A DNA stretch of 64,000 nucleotides from Arcicella lustrica. Lineage in GTDB: Bacteria > Bacteroidota > Bacteroidia > Cytophagales > Spirosomataceae. Location: assembly GCF_034930985.1 (NCBI RefSeq), contig NZ_JAYGIM010000008.1, positions 1 to 64,000 on the forward strand, written 5' to 3'. Made by a program: the position numbers and the translations under genes. Of this stretch, positions 54,937-62,660 are shown piece by piece. Positions within the stretch are counted from its first letter, which is position 1; each line of letters begins with the position of its first letter. The notes under the pieces were generated by a model. It ran no database searches and was not told the DNA's origin. It was given only the letters and a program-made list of their open reading frames with translations.

Positions 54937-54981
54937 AAAAACAAAGCGCTCAGAATTTCTTATTCTGAGCGCTTTGTTTTT
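54937..54981. terminator. Bidirectional terminator
   Basis: The arms 54937-54955 and 54963-54981 pair around a short loop. The core AAAGCGCTCAGAA is flanked by A and T tracts. It serves the cytochrome gene and the convergent GNAT gene. Confidence 0.9.
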
Positions 54982-54997
54982 ATACTTTTATCAAAAT

Positions 54998-55492
54998 TTA
55001 TTCCTCCAAAGATTGATACATCACATAAGCATCAACCAAACCTAATTGCTGATGATTGAATGCTTTTGGAAGAGTACACATAATCTGAAAACCTATCTTT
55101 TGCCACAATTTTACGGCATAAGTATTGGTGCTAACCACAATATTAAATTGCATCGCTTTAAAACCTAAAGCTTTAGCTTCTTGCAAAGAATGTTCTCCCA
55201 AAATTCTCCCAATTCCTTTTCCTTGAAAAGCTGGATGAACCATATAAGAACCATTGGCAATATGCGAACCCAAATCTATTTGATTTGGCTTAATGATATA
55301 AGTACCACAAATTACACCATCTTCAAGCGCCACATAAGTAAACATATAATCGGCAAACCAATGTTTGGTTAAAGCTGATTTAGGCGTATCAGGCGAAATA
55401 ACATAAGTATCTCCAGAAGCAATTACTTGATGGAAGATTTCCCAAATACCATCATAATCTTTCGTAATATCGGCTTTTCTAATTTCTATCAT
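54998..55492 (-). CDS. GNAT family N-acetyltransferase
   Basis: This 164-residue acetyltransferase has the acetyl-CoA site near GKGIGRILGEHSLQEAKALGF (R/Q-x-x-G-x-G/A type, QGKGIG) and a C-terminal VKLWQKIGFQIM strand-helix. It is cytoplasmic. Many relatives acetylate amines, including phosphinothricin-like substrates, but the substrate is open here. It lies 8 bases behind a DUF983 gene in the same direction. Confidence 0.9.
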   Translation of the reverse strand: MIEIRKADITKDYDGIWEIFHQVIASGDTYVISPDTPKSALTKHWFADYMFTYVALEDGVICGTYIIKPNQIDLGSHIANGSYMVHPAFQGKGIGRILGEHSLQEAKALGFKAMQFNIVVSTNTYAVKLWQKIGFQIMCTLPKAFNHQQLGLVDAYVMYQSLEE

Positions 55493-55500
55493 TTTTTCAA

Positions 55501-55902
55501 TTATCTTGGTTTATACTTTACAAAACCAAATAAATGGATGAACAATGAACGTGAAGCCCTAAAATTAAAAGGTACAGCCGCCAAAGAAAGTACTGTTATC
55601 GGAATGATATAATAAAGTATCGGCGGGTCATTGAAAACGAAGAAAATAGCAACACCTAAAAATGCCAAAAAAGCCACATTGATAGCATAACTGATAAACA
55701 TTGCTCCATACCAAAAGCCCGGTTCTACTTCAAAACGCAGATTACATACCGGACAATTATCGTGCATTTTATCAAATTTTCCGATTTGCCAAAACGGATA
55801 CATAAACATTTTCCCTTCTCTACATTGTGGGCATTTTCCTTCAACAATTGCTTGAATCCTAGAATGTTTTACATCCAATTTCAGCTTAGTACTGTCTTCC
55901 AT
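55501..55902 (-). CDS. DUF983 family membrane protein
   Basis: This 133-residue protein has the zinc-ribbon-like CPQCREGKMF and CPVCNLRFEVEPGFW, then two hydrophobic helices (about 66-90 and 95-113). DUF983 has no proven role; it is common in Bacteroidota and alphaproteobacteria. A well-spaced promoter lies about 20 bases upstream. The GNAT gene downstream is probably co-transcribed. Confidence 0.92.
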   Translation of the reverse strand: MEDSTKLKLDVKHSRIQAIVEGKCPQCREGKMFMYPFWQIGKFDKMHDNCPVCNLRFEVEPGFWYGAMFISYAINVAFLAFLGVAIFFVFNDPPILYYIIPITVLSLAAVPFNFRASRSLFIHLFGFVKYKPR

Positions 55903-55922
55903 ATCAATTTAATTTATATCGA

Positions 55923-55952
55923 CAAAGTTAAACTAATTCGATAAAAACTCAA
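55923..55952 (-). promoter_or_regulatory. Putative promoter of the DUF983/GNAT unit
   Basis: On the minus strand, TTG (55952-55950) and TAACTTTG (55930-55923) are 19 bases apart, an ideal fit to the Bacteroidota consensus. The start codon is about 20 bases downstream. Confidence 0.55.
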
Positions 55953-56013
55953 TTTTATACTCCACCCTTTCTTGATTATCACCATTGATGAATACTTTAC
56001 TTTTAAAATAAAG

Positions 56014-56021
56014 TAAATTTG
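56014..56021 (+). promoter_or_regulatory. -7 promoter box upstream of the J-domain-like gene
   Basis: TAAATTTG matches the -7 consensus, 35 bases before the start codon. A TTG at 55985-55987 is 26 bases upstream, a little far for a -33 box. Confidence 0.35.
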
Positions 56022-56056
56022 TAGCAACGAATCCTTCATTTTAAAACAAAAGACGT

Positions 56057-57160
56057 ATGTCAAATCTTAATAGCTTAATTCTTACCAAAAAAGCTGAGAA
56101 AAATCTGTCTAAACTTCAAAAACAGTTTAATACTTATATTCAGAAAATTGATGAGTTAAAAGTAAGATTGGCAAACGATAAAGTTCAGATTCAACAAATA
56201 GAGCATTTTTTTCAAACGGAAATTGTGCCACTCGAAAGAAAACATACCAACAAAATTGTGGACTTGGTTTATGTTTTTGATAAACATTATGAAGACCCAT
56301 TTTTCAAGTTTCATGAAAAAGATAAAATAGCACATTTTATCTTAGAAAAATCTGTTGAGCTAATCGAAAAAGCAGGAAAAGAAGAATTGATACCGATTTT
56401 TAATAAGTATAATGATACTGGAACTTACGAGGAAATCAGCGAGGAATATGAAAAAGACAGTGCGGAAACGATGAAAAAAATGATGCAATCGTTCTACGGA
56501 TTGGAATTAGATAAAGAGGAATTAAACATCAATAATCCTAAAGAATTACAAGATTTGTTTCAGCAGAAACTGGCTGAAAAGCAAGCAAATGATGAGACTC
56601 AAAAAACAATTAATACAAAAACTGAAAAGCAGTTAGCAAAAGAACAAAAACTAAAAGAAGAAGCTAAAAACATCAGTAAAACGGCAAGAAGCATTTATAC
56701 AGATTTGGTGAAAAGTTTTCATCCCGACCGTGAAAAAGATGAAGCTGAACGTATCCGTAAAACGGAAATCATGAAGCAAGTAACGGCTGCTTATGAAAAA
56801 GATGATTTGTTTGAATTACTTCGCCTTAAAGTTTCATTGATGAACACCGACGTGGCTTCGCTTACGATGGCTGACGAACAATTGAAATACTTCAATAAAT
56901 TGTTGAAAGAACAAATCAATGAATTGGAAGCCAATCTTTGGGAATTGTATAATCAAAATCCAATTACCAACAATGGTTCAAACCTATTGAAACGTTATGG
57001 TGGAGATGCCAAAACAATGAAAATGAAATTTAATAAAGAAGTAAATCAACTCAAAAAATCAATTAAAGCTATTGACGAAAGTCTTTCTGAGTTGAGATTC
57101 AAGGAAAATATGAGACATTTCTTGAAGGTTTATCAGATTGAAGAAGACGATTTTTATTGA
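56057..57160 (+). CDS. Coiled-coil protein with an internal J-domain-like segment
   Basis: This 367-residue soluble protein has coiled coils at about 8-65, 165-210 and 275-365. The centre (about 205-260) reads ARSIYTDLVKSFHPDREKDEAER and contains the J-domain HPD motif (222-224) after a helix-II-like stretch. This suggests it stimulates a DnaK-type Hsp70. Helix I is weak and there is no Gly/Phe or zinc region, so it is not a canonical DnaJ. Targets are unknown. It is convergent with a glycosyltransferase gene, overlapping by 7 bases. Confidence 0.7.
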   Translation: MSNLNSLILTKKAEKNLSKLQKQFNTYIQKIDELKVRLANDKVQIQQIEHFFQTEIVPLERKHTNKIVDLVYVFDKHYEDPFFKFHEKDKIAHFILEKSVELIEKAGKEELIPIFNKYNDTGTYEEISEEYEKDSAETMKKMMQSFYGLELDKEELNINNPKELQDLFQQKLAEKQANDETQKTINTKTEKQLAKEQKLKEEAKNISKTARSIYTDLVKSFHPDREKDEAERIRKTEIMKQVTAAYEKDDLFELLRLKVSLMNTDVASLTMADEQLKYFNKLLKEQINELEANLWELYNQNPITNNGSNLLKRYGGDAKTMKMKFNKEVNQLKKSIKAIDESLSELRFKENMRHFLKVYQIEEDDFY

Positions 57161-58383
57161 TTCACCACTTCGGTTAATGCAGTATTAAGTCTTTCTGAAC
57201 CAGCCTGTAAAGACCAATTTTCTCTAACATTTTGTAAAGCGAAGCCTGACATTTCTTGTCTGAGTTCTTTATCTGCAATTAGTTTTTCAACATAAAAAGC
57301 CAATTCACTTGCTTTATTATTGGTCAAAAATCCATTTTTTCCATGAATAACCGTTTCACGAACGCCTCCTTCTGCAACGGCAACAACGGGCGTTCCACAG
57401 GCGTTGGCTTCAAGTGGCGCAAAACCAAAAGGTTCTAATTTTGAAGTATAAACCATACAAACTGCATTACTAAGCAATTGTATCAATTCTTCATCAGAAA
57501 CCATTTTCTTTAGTTCAATTTCCACATTCAGCGACTGCGCAAGATTAGACATTTCGTTCCAATACTCATCGGTAGCCATATTGCCAATCCAAAGTAATTT
57601 CGGGCGATTTTGTTTAATTAAACCCAAAGCTCTAATCGCAAATTCTGGATTTTTATGCGACATAAAACTTCCTAAACCTACCACATATTGCTCCTGATTT
57701 GTCTTTTCATTTGAAGGATGAAACAATGTAGTATCAACACCCAAGTAACAAACCTCAGAAGGCAAAGCATATACTCTTTGGCAACTCTCGGCAGAAAAAT
57801 ATGAATTGACTAATACTTTATCAAAAGCTTGATAGTTTTTCCATTCTTCACGCACAAAAGTACGGAATCTGTTCAAACGCCAAGCACTGGCAAAAGTGTG
57901 CGTCCAATACTCAAGACTAAATTTACTTTGCGTTCTATTTGGCGCTTCCCAAACTTGCTTTGGCATGGCTTCGTACAAAAAACGCATAGGTTCGCCCAAG
58001 TACAAAACTTTTGGAATTTTCACAAATCTTCCAATAAAAGGAACAGCGTAATACGAACAACTATTGGCAAATAATACATCAAAATTCCCGGCATGAATTT
58101 CATCTGCACATTGCTGACAATGTGCTTCCATCGCCAACATATTGGCTTCTTTCTCGAAAAAAAGTAAGGAGATTTTTTCTTTAAAACTAGGATTAGCTTT
58201 AGAATGAACTGCTGGAACAGCATGAAGTTTTACACTCGCTGGCAATTTCATAAAGCCGTTTGCATCAGGATTTACTGCCCAAACCTCTACTTGATGTCCA
58301 CGCTCTATTAAACCCAAAATGTGATACTGCAAGGCTCTACTACCTCCACCACTATGTAAATTATGCCAAACAGCAATCTTCAT
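57154..58383 (-). CDS. Glycosyltransferase family 4 protein
   Basis: This 409-residue GT-B enzyme starts with a glycine-rich N-terminal motif (HNLHSGGGSRALQYH). The GT4 C-terminal donor site shows GLGSFMSHKNPEFAIRA and SKLEPFGFAPLEANACGTPVVA, with the E-x7-E pair. There is no membrane helix. It probably adds a sugar to a surface glycan or lipid; the acceptor is unknown. It stands alone, with a LON-domain gene upstream. Confidence 0.92.
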   Translation of the reverse strand: MKIAVWHNLHSGGGSRALQYHILGLIERGHQVEVWAVNPDANGFMKLPASVKLHAVPAVHSKANPSFKEKISLLFFEKEANMLAMEAHCQQCADEIHAGNFDVLFANSCSYYAVPFIGRFVKIPKVLYLGEPMRFLYEAMPKQVWEAPNRTQSKFSLEYWTHTFASAWRLNRFRTFVREEWKNYQAFDKVLVNSYFSAESCQRVYALPSEVCYLGVDTTLFHPSNEKTNQEQYVVGLGSFMSHKNPEFAIRALGLIKQNRPKLLWIGNMATDEYWNEMSNLAQSLNVEIELKKMVSDEELIQLLSNAVCMVYTSKLEPFGFAPLEANACGTPVVAVAEGGVRETVIHGKNGFLTNNKASELAFYVEKLIADKELRQEMSGFALQNVRENWSLQAGSERLNTALTEVVNQ

Positions 58384-58433
58384 TTTTGTAATTTTTAAAA
58401 ATTAATCGTGAATAGATTATAGAATTTAGTTTC

Positions 58434-59066
58434 TTAGAAATTCAATGGATCCAAATTCTTGAAATGTCCATTCATTCTGATTCTTTCTTTTGTTTTTTCT
58501 ACTTCTTGCAAAACAGAAATTACTCTCTCTAAATGTTGAATTAAAAAGCCTTGTCGCTCGGCTTCAGTTGGCATTTTTAGCAACTGATATTCTTCTTCTA
58601 AAGTCAAGCCAATTTTATGGGCAATCTGATACGAATAAGGTTGAGCTTTATTCATATCAAAAGTATTTTCTTCTTCTAAAAGGCGGTATAAAACCTTTAC
58701 TCTTTCCAATAAACCAAGCATTACTGTTGGGCGAATTTCTGCTTCTGGCAACATTTCTAGCACGCCACCTGCATACATTTTTTGAGGAACTGGATTCTGA
58801 AAATCTATGATTCTGAATGTTCTAACACCTTCGGTTTTAATGTCCATTCGTCCATCATCAAAGCGTTTTGACAAAGCGATGATTTTTACTTCTGTTCCAA
58901 ATCCCGGTAATTTTCCATCCATAAAAGTAGGAATCCCGAAGGTTGTTCCCTTCTCTAAACATTCATTGATTAATTCACGATAGCGTGGTTCGAAAATGTG
59001 AAGATTGAGCGCCTCCATCGGATAAACTACCAAATTGAGCGGAAATAAAGGAAGAAATTTTTGCAT
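58434..59066 (-). CDS. LON peptidase substrate-binding domain protein
   Basis: This 210-residue soluble protein consists of a LON N-terminal substrate-binding domain (about 5-190). It starts with FLPLFPLNLVVYPMEALNLHIFEPRYREL and lacks the AAA and protease parts of Lon. Such stand-alone proteins have no proven activity. It follows gldH in the same direction after 39 bases. Confidence 0.92.
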   Translation of the reverse strand: MQKFLPLFPLNLVVYPMEALNLHIFEPRYRELINECLEKGTTFGIPTFMDGKLPGFGTEVKIIALSKRFDDGRMDIKTEGVRTFRIIDFQNPVPQKMYAGGVLEMLPEAEIRPTVMLGLLERVKVLYRLLEEENTFDMNKAQPYSYQIAHKIGLTLEEEYQLLKMPTEAERQGFLIQHLERVISVLQEVEKTKERIRMNGHFKNLDPLNF

Positions 59067-59105
59067 GGCTAAGTTTCTCTTTACGATTACTTATCGATTT
59101 AAAAA

Positions 59106-59648
59106 TTAATGAATCACTTTTTCAATCGAAAAGCCTGCACTTACTATATCTAAAAGTGGGTCTTGTCGCATGTACTGGCGAATCTGGATTTTATATTTTC
59201 CATTCTTAGGGAATCGAAAATCTTTAAAGACAAGTACTTTATGGTCGTAAATATCACCCAGTCCTTCGCCTAAAGGTCGCCCAGAAGTTTGGTCGAATAA
59301 AATTACTTCATCCAATTTCTGATGAATTACTTTTCCAGCATCTGTACTTAAATAATGTGTTAAGTACAAATTGTAATATGGATACGAGCGATTATTACGA
59401 ATGGTATAAAACACATTGTAAGTCGATTTAGCATCTTTTACTTCAAAAGTAAAAGTCGGTGCATCCTTGATAAACCACTTGGCATCTGGAATGTCGTAAT
59501 TATCTTTTAAAATTGTGTTGGTATCACAAGATGAAAGCGTGAACAAACAAATAGTTAACAAAGCCATTATTTGAACATTCAGTAAGTTTTTAGACTTGCT
59601 GAACAATTCTGCAATGACTTTATTAACTAGATATTTTTTGCTCCACAT
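59106..59648 (-). CDS. gldH: Gliding motility lipoprotein GldH
   Basis: This 180-residue lipoprotein has a lipobox in LFTLSSCDTN and the family features DAKWFIKDAPTFTFEV, YNVFYTIRNNRSYPYYNLYL and a C-terminal RQYMRQDPLLDIVSAGFSIE. GldH is needed for gliding motility in Flavobacterium, probably in assembly of the outer-membrane machinery. The start is placed at the ATG at 59648, 4 bases after the ricT stop. A later Met nearer the lipobox is possible. It is coupled to ricT upstream, a frequent Bacteroidota arrangement. Confidence 0.9.
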   Translation of the reverse strand: MWSKKYLVNKVIAELFSKSKNLLNVQIMALLTICLFTLSSCDTNTILKDNYDIPDAKWFIKDAPTFTFEVKDAKSTYNVFYTIRNNRSYPYYNLYLTHYLSTDAGKVIHQKLDEVILFDQTSGRPLGEGLGDIYDHKVLVFKDFRFPKNGKYKIQIRQYMRQDPLLDIVSAGFSIEKVIH

Positions 59649-59652
59649 ATCG

Positions 59653-61227
59653 CTAGACTGCTTTGTTATCGTCATTGTTACGGTTATTGTTCCGATTTTG
59701 TGGCGGACGATTCTGTTTTTGATGGTTGGGCTTTCTATTTCCCTGATTATTATTGTTCGCTTTTGGCTGTTGCGCTTGCGCTGCTGGCTTTTCCTGAGCG
59801 TCCGCTACATTAGCTGCTTGGTTCGGCTGTTGTTGTGGTTTCGGACCTTTCTGATGATGCGGTCTTTGGTTATTCTTAGGATGCGCTGGCTTTTGCTCTT
59901 GCGGTTTCTGACCTTGTTGTTTTGGTTGATGAACAGGTTTTTCTGCCTGTACTTTATCTTCAACTTTTACAGGACGTTGCTCAGGCTTTACTTCTCCTCT
60001 TTTTTCTTGTTTGAAATCTCTGCGTTCACGTTCAGGACGAGGAGTATCTCTTTTCTCTGATTTAAAATCTGGACGATCTCCTTTTTTCTTATCAAAGTTT
60101 TTCTTGCCACCATTTCCGCCGTACTTTCTATCCATTTTATCCAAATCGGCATTCAATGGACCAGTACCTTTTTCGATTTCCATTTCAATTTTGGCAGATT
60201 CAGCACCATCGATAGTCTGTGGTTTTATGCCCTTTTCATTCAAGGTCATAATTTCCTTTACTCTATCAACCGTTACAGGAATCCAGTTACTTTCTTCGCC
60301 TCTGTAGCCAAACCACATAACTCTTTTGAAAATATCCGTTTTCTGCAAAAAAGCTTCTCCTTTAATGGTTTGAAGCGATTTCTCAATCGTTGGAATATCC
60401 TTCAAAGCATCCATATAAGTTTCTAATTCATAGTTCAAGCAACATTTTAATCGCCCACATTGACCAGAAAGTTTTACAGGATTTAAGGAAAGATTTTGAT
60501 AACGAGCGGCCGAAGTAGTAACATTTTTGAAGTCGGTCAACCAAGTAGAGCAACATAATTCTCTTCCACATACACCGATTCCGCCTACTCTGGCAGCTTC
60601 TTGGCGAAGAGAAATTTGTTTCATTTCAACCCTTACTTTAAATTCTCCAGCCAGCATTTTGATTAACTCTCTAAAATCCACACGGTCGTCCGAAGAGTAA
60701 TAAAAAATGGCTTTCGTATTATCTGATTGAAACTCAACATCCGAGAGCTTCATGTTCAGTTTTAAGTCCTTGATAATTTCACGAGTACGGTACATTGTCG
60801 GATAATCACGAGCAACGGCTTGATCATGTTTTTCAAGGTCTTTTTCATTGGCTTTTCGATAGATAACTTTTATTTCTTCATTATCTTTCAGCCCTTTTTT
60901 CAACATTTGTAAACGAACCAATTCGCCTTGTAAAGACACAAAGCCAAGATGATGTCCACTCGGAACATCAACAATTACAGGATCGCCAGCGTAAAGTTCA
61001 ATTTGGTTTGTATTACGAAAGTATTCTTTTCTACCACCTTTAAATTTTACTTCTACAACATTGAATTTACTAAAAGTAGGAATGTCCATATTCGACAGCC
61101 AGTCGAATACGTTCATTTTATTGCAACCTCCAGTACCGCAAGCGCCGTTGTTTTGACAACCTCCTACAGCACCATCGCTTTTATTTTTAGTTCCGCAGCT
61201 TCCTGAGGAGCAAGATTTACATCCCAT
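59653..61227 (-). CDS. ricT: RicT (PSP1 domain) protein with Cys-rich N-terminus
   Basis: This 524-residue protein opens with a short cysteine/glycine-rich stretch (MGCKSCSSGSCG, then CQNNGACGTGGC). A PSP1 domain follows (about 50-290), with cysteines in GVCGRELCCSTW and QCGRLKCCLNYELETY that can hold iron-sulfur clusters as in the RicAFT complex. A long low-complexity tail rich in Lys, Pro, Gln and Asn (about 360-524) is unusual for RicT and may bind RNA. RicT regulates RNA processing in Bacillus. gldH follows 4 bases downstream. Confidence 0.92.
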   Translation of the reverse strand: MGCKSCSSGSCGTKNKSDGAVGGCQNNGACGTGGCNKMNVFDWLSNMDIPTFSKFNVVEVKFKGGRKEYFRNTNQIELYAGDPVIVDVPSGHHLGFVSLQGELVRLQMLKKGLKDNEEIKVIYRKANEKDLEKHDQAVARDYPTMYRTREIIKDLKLNMKLSDVEFQSDNTKAIFYYSSDDRVDFRELIKMLAGEFKVRVEMKQISLRQEAARVGGIGVCGRELCCSTWLTDFKNVTTSAARYQNLSLNPVKLSGQCGRLKCCLNYELETYMDALKDIPTIEKSLQTIKGEAFLQKTDIFKRVMWFGYRGEESNWIPVTVDRVKEIMTLNEKGIKPQTIDGAESAKIEMEIEKGTGPLNADLDKMDRKYGGNGGKKNFDKKKGDRPDFKSEKRDTPRPERERRDFKQEKRGEVKPEQRPVKVEDKVQAEKPVHQPKQQGQKPQEQKPAHPKNNQRPHHQKGPKPQQQPNQAANVADAQEKPAAQAQQPKANNNNQGNRKPNHQKQNRPPQNRNNNRNNDDNKAV

Positions 61228-61285
61228 AATTTAAGGAGAGAATGAAAAAATCATTCTACTTTATGTGTTTATTAACTAAGTATAA

Positions 61286-62566
61286 TTAATACCTCAACAC
61301 ATCTAACCCAATATCTTTTCGATAATATTTTCCATCAAAAAGCACATCTTGGGCAGCTTTTTGAGATTTTTGAATGGCTTTTTCTAAAGTATTCGACATT
61401 CCAGTTAATGCCATTACTCTACCACCATTCGTAAGTACCAAACCATTTTCTGGCTTAGTTCCTGCATGAAAAATTGTAGCATCTTTTACTGAATCATAGC
61501 CTACAATTACATCACCTTTTCTGTAGTCGCCAGGATAACCGCCAGCTACAACAACCGTTGTTACAGCATGTTGTTTGCTCACGGTGAAATCGGCTTCATG
61601 AAGTTTATTTTTAGCCGTAGCAATCATCAAGGCTAAGAAATCAGACTCAATTCTTGGTAAAACTACTTCTGTTTCAGGGTCGCCCATACGAGCATTGTAT
61701 TCAATCACATAAGGTTCTCCTTCGTGATTCATCAAACCAATAAAGATAAAACCATTGTATTTTATTCCTTCGGCTTTCAAACCAGCCATTGTTGGTTTGA
61801 TTACTTGGTTTTCTACCGCATCCATGAATTTTGCCGTAGCAAATGGAACAGGCGAAACAGCACCCATTCCACCAGTATTTAAACCAGTATCGCCTTCGCC
61901 AATACGTTTGTAATCTTTGGCTTCAGGTAAAATTTTGTAAGAATCGCCATCGGTCAATACAAAAACTGAAAGCTCAATTCCTGTTAAAAACTCTTCAATG
62001 ACTACTTTGCTACTAGCATCGCCAAATTTGGCATCGACTAACATTTCTGTTAATGATTCTTTAGCTTCGTCTAATGAAAGTGCAATAATTACTCCTTTTC
62101 CAGCCGCTAGTCCATCTGCTTTTAAAACGATAGGTAACTTCTGAGCTTCTAAATATTTTAAACCATCTTCAAGCGTATCTTTAGTAAAAGTCTCAGATTT
62201 CGCCGTTGGAACTCCGTACTTTACCATAAAGTTTTTCGAGAAATCTTTTGACCCTTCCAACATCGCTCCATGTGCATCTGGACCAACCATTAGAATGTGT
62301 TTCAATTCTTCTCTCGATTGAAAATAATCTCTTACTCCTTTTACTAAAGGCTCTTCAGGCCCAACTATCACTAACTCAATATCATTTTCTAAAACAGCCT
62401 CGGCTATTTTCTCAAAATCATTATATGAAATAGGTAAGTTTGTAGCAATCTGAGCAGTACCAGCATTACCTGGTGCTACAAACAATTTATCACAAAGTGT
62501 ACTCTGGGTTATTCTCCAAGCAAAAGCGTGTTCACGTCCGCCAGAGCCTAAAATTAGTGTATTCAT
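61286..62566 (-). CDS. purD: Phosphoribosylamine-glycine ligase
   Basis: This 426-residue ATP-grasp enzyme joins phosphoribosylamine and glycine in purine synthesis. Features include the N-terminal MNTLILGSGGREHAFAW, the ATP-binding KADGLAAGKGVIIA and the catalytic-domain motif YNARMGDPETEVVLPR. It is cytoplasmic. No other pur gene lies in the window. It is followed downstream by ricT. Confidence 0.97.
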   Translation of the reverse strand: MNTLILGSGGREHAFAWRITQSTLCDKLFVAPGNAGTAQIATNLPISYNDFEKIAEAVLENDIELVIVGPEEPLVKGVRDYFQSREELKHILMVGPDAHGAMLEGSKDFSKNFMVKYGVPTAKSETFTKDTLEDGLKYLEAQKLPIVLKADGLAAGKGVIIALSLDEAKESLTEMLVDAKFGDASSKVVIEEFLTGIELSVFVLTDGDSYKILPEAKDYKRIGEGDTGLNTGGMGAVSPVPFATAKFMDAVENQVIKPTMAGLKAEGIKYNGFIFIGLMNHEGEPYVIEYNARMGDPETEVVLPRIESDFLALMIATAKNKLHEADFTVSKQHAVTTVVVAGGYPGDYRKGDVIVGYDSVKDATIFHAGTKPENGLVLTNGGRVMALTGMSNTLEKAIQKSQKAAQDVLFDGKYYRKDIGLDVLRY

Positions 62567-62582
62567 TGATTGTTATTTTCTG

Positions 62583-62615
62583 GTTTTCCAATGATTCAGT
62601 GAATCATTGGAAAAC
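62583..62615. repeat. Perfect stem-loop between recQ and purD
   Basis: GTTTTCCAATGATTC (62583-62597) pairs with GAATCATTGGAAAAC (62601-62615) around a 3-base loop. No T tract follows on either strand, so a standard terminator is unlikely; factor-dependent termination or mRNA protection is possible. Confidence 0.75.
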
Positions 62616-62660
62616 TTCATTAAGCAATTTTATTAATTTTCAAGGATTAATTTCCTTGCA

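Noticed and set aside
59596..60060. 154-codon plus-strand frame opposite ricT
   Set aside because: It is a Leu/Phe/Arg-rich complement of the K/P/Q/N-rich tail of RicT, not a membrane protein gene.
62020..62031. Palindrome GCCAAATTTGGC resembling the shared operator candidate
   Set aside because: It lies inside purD coding sequence, has different outer bases and is explained by codons.
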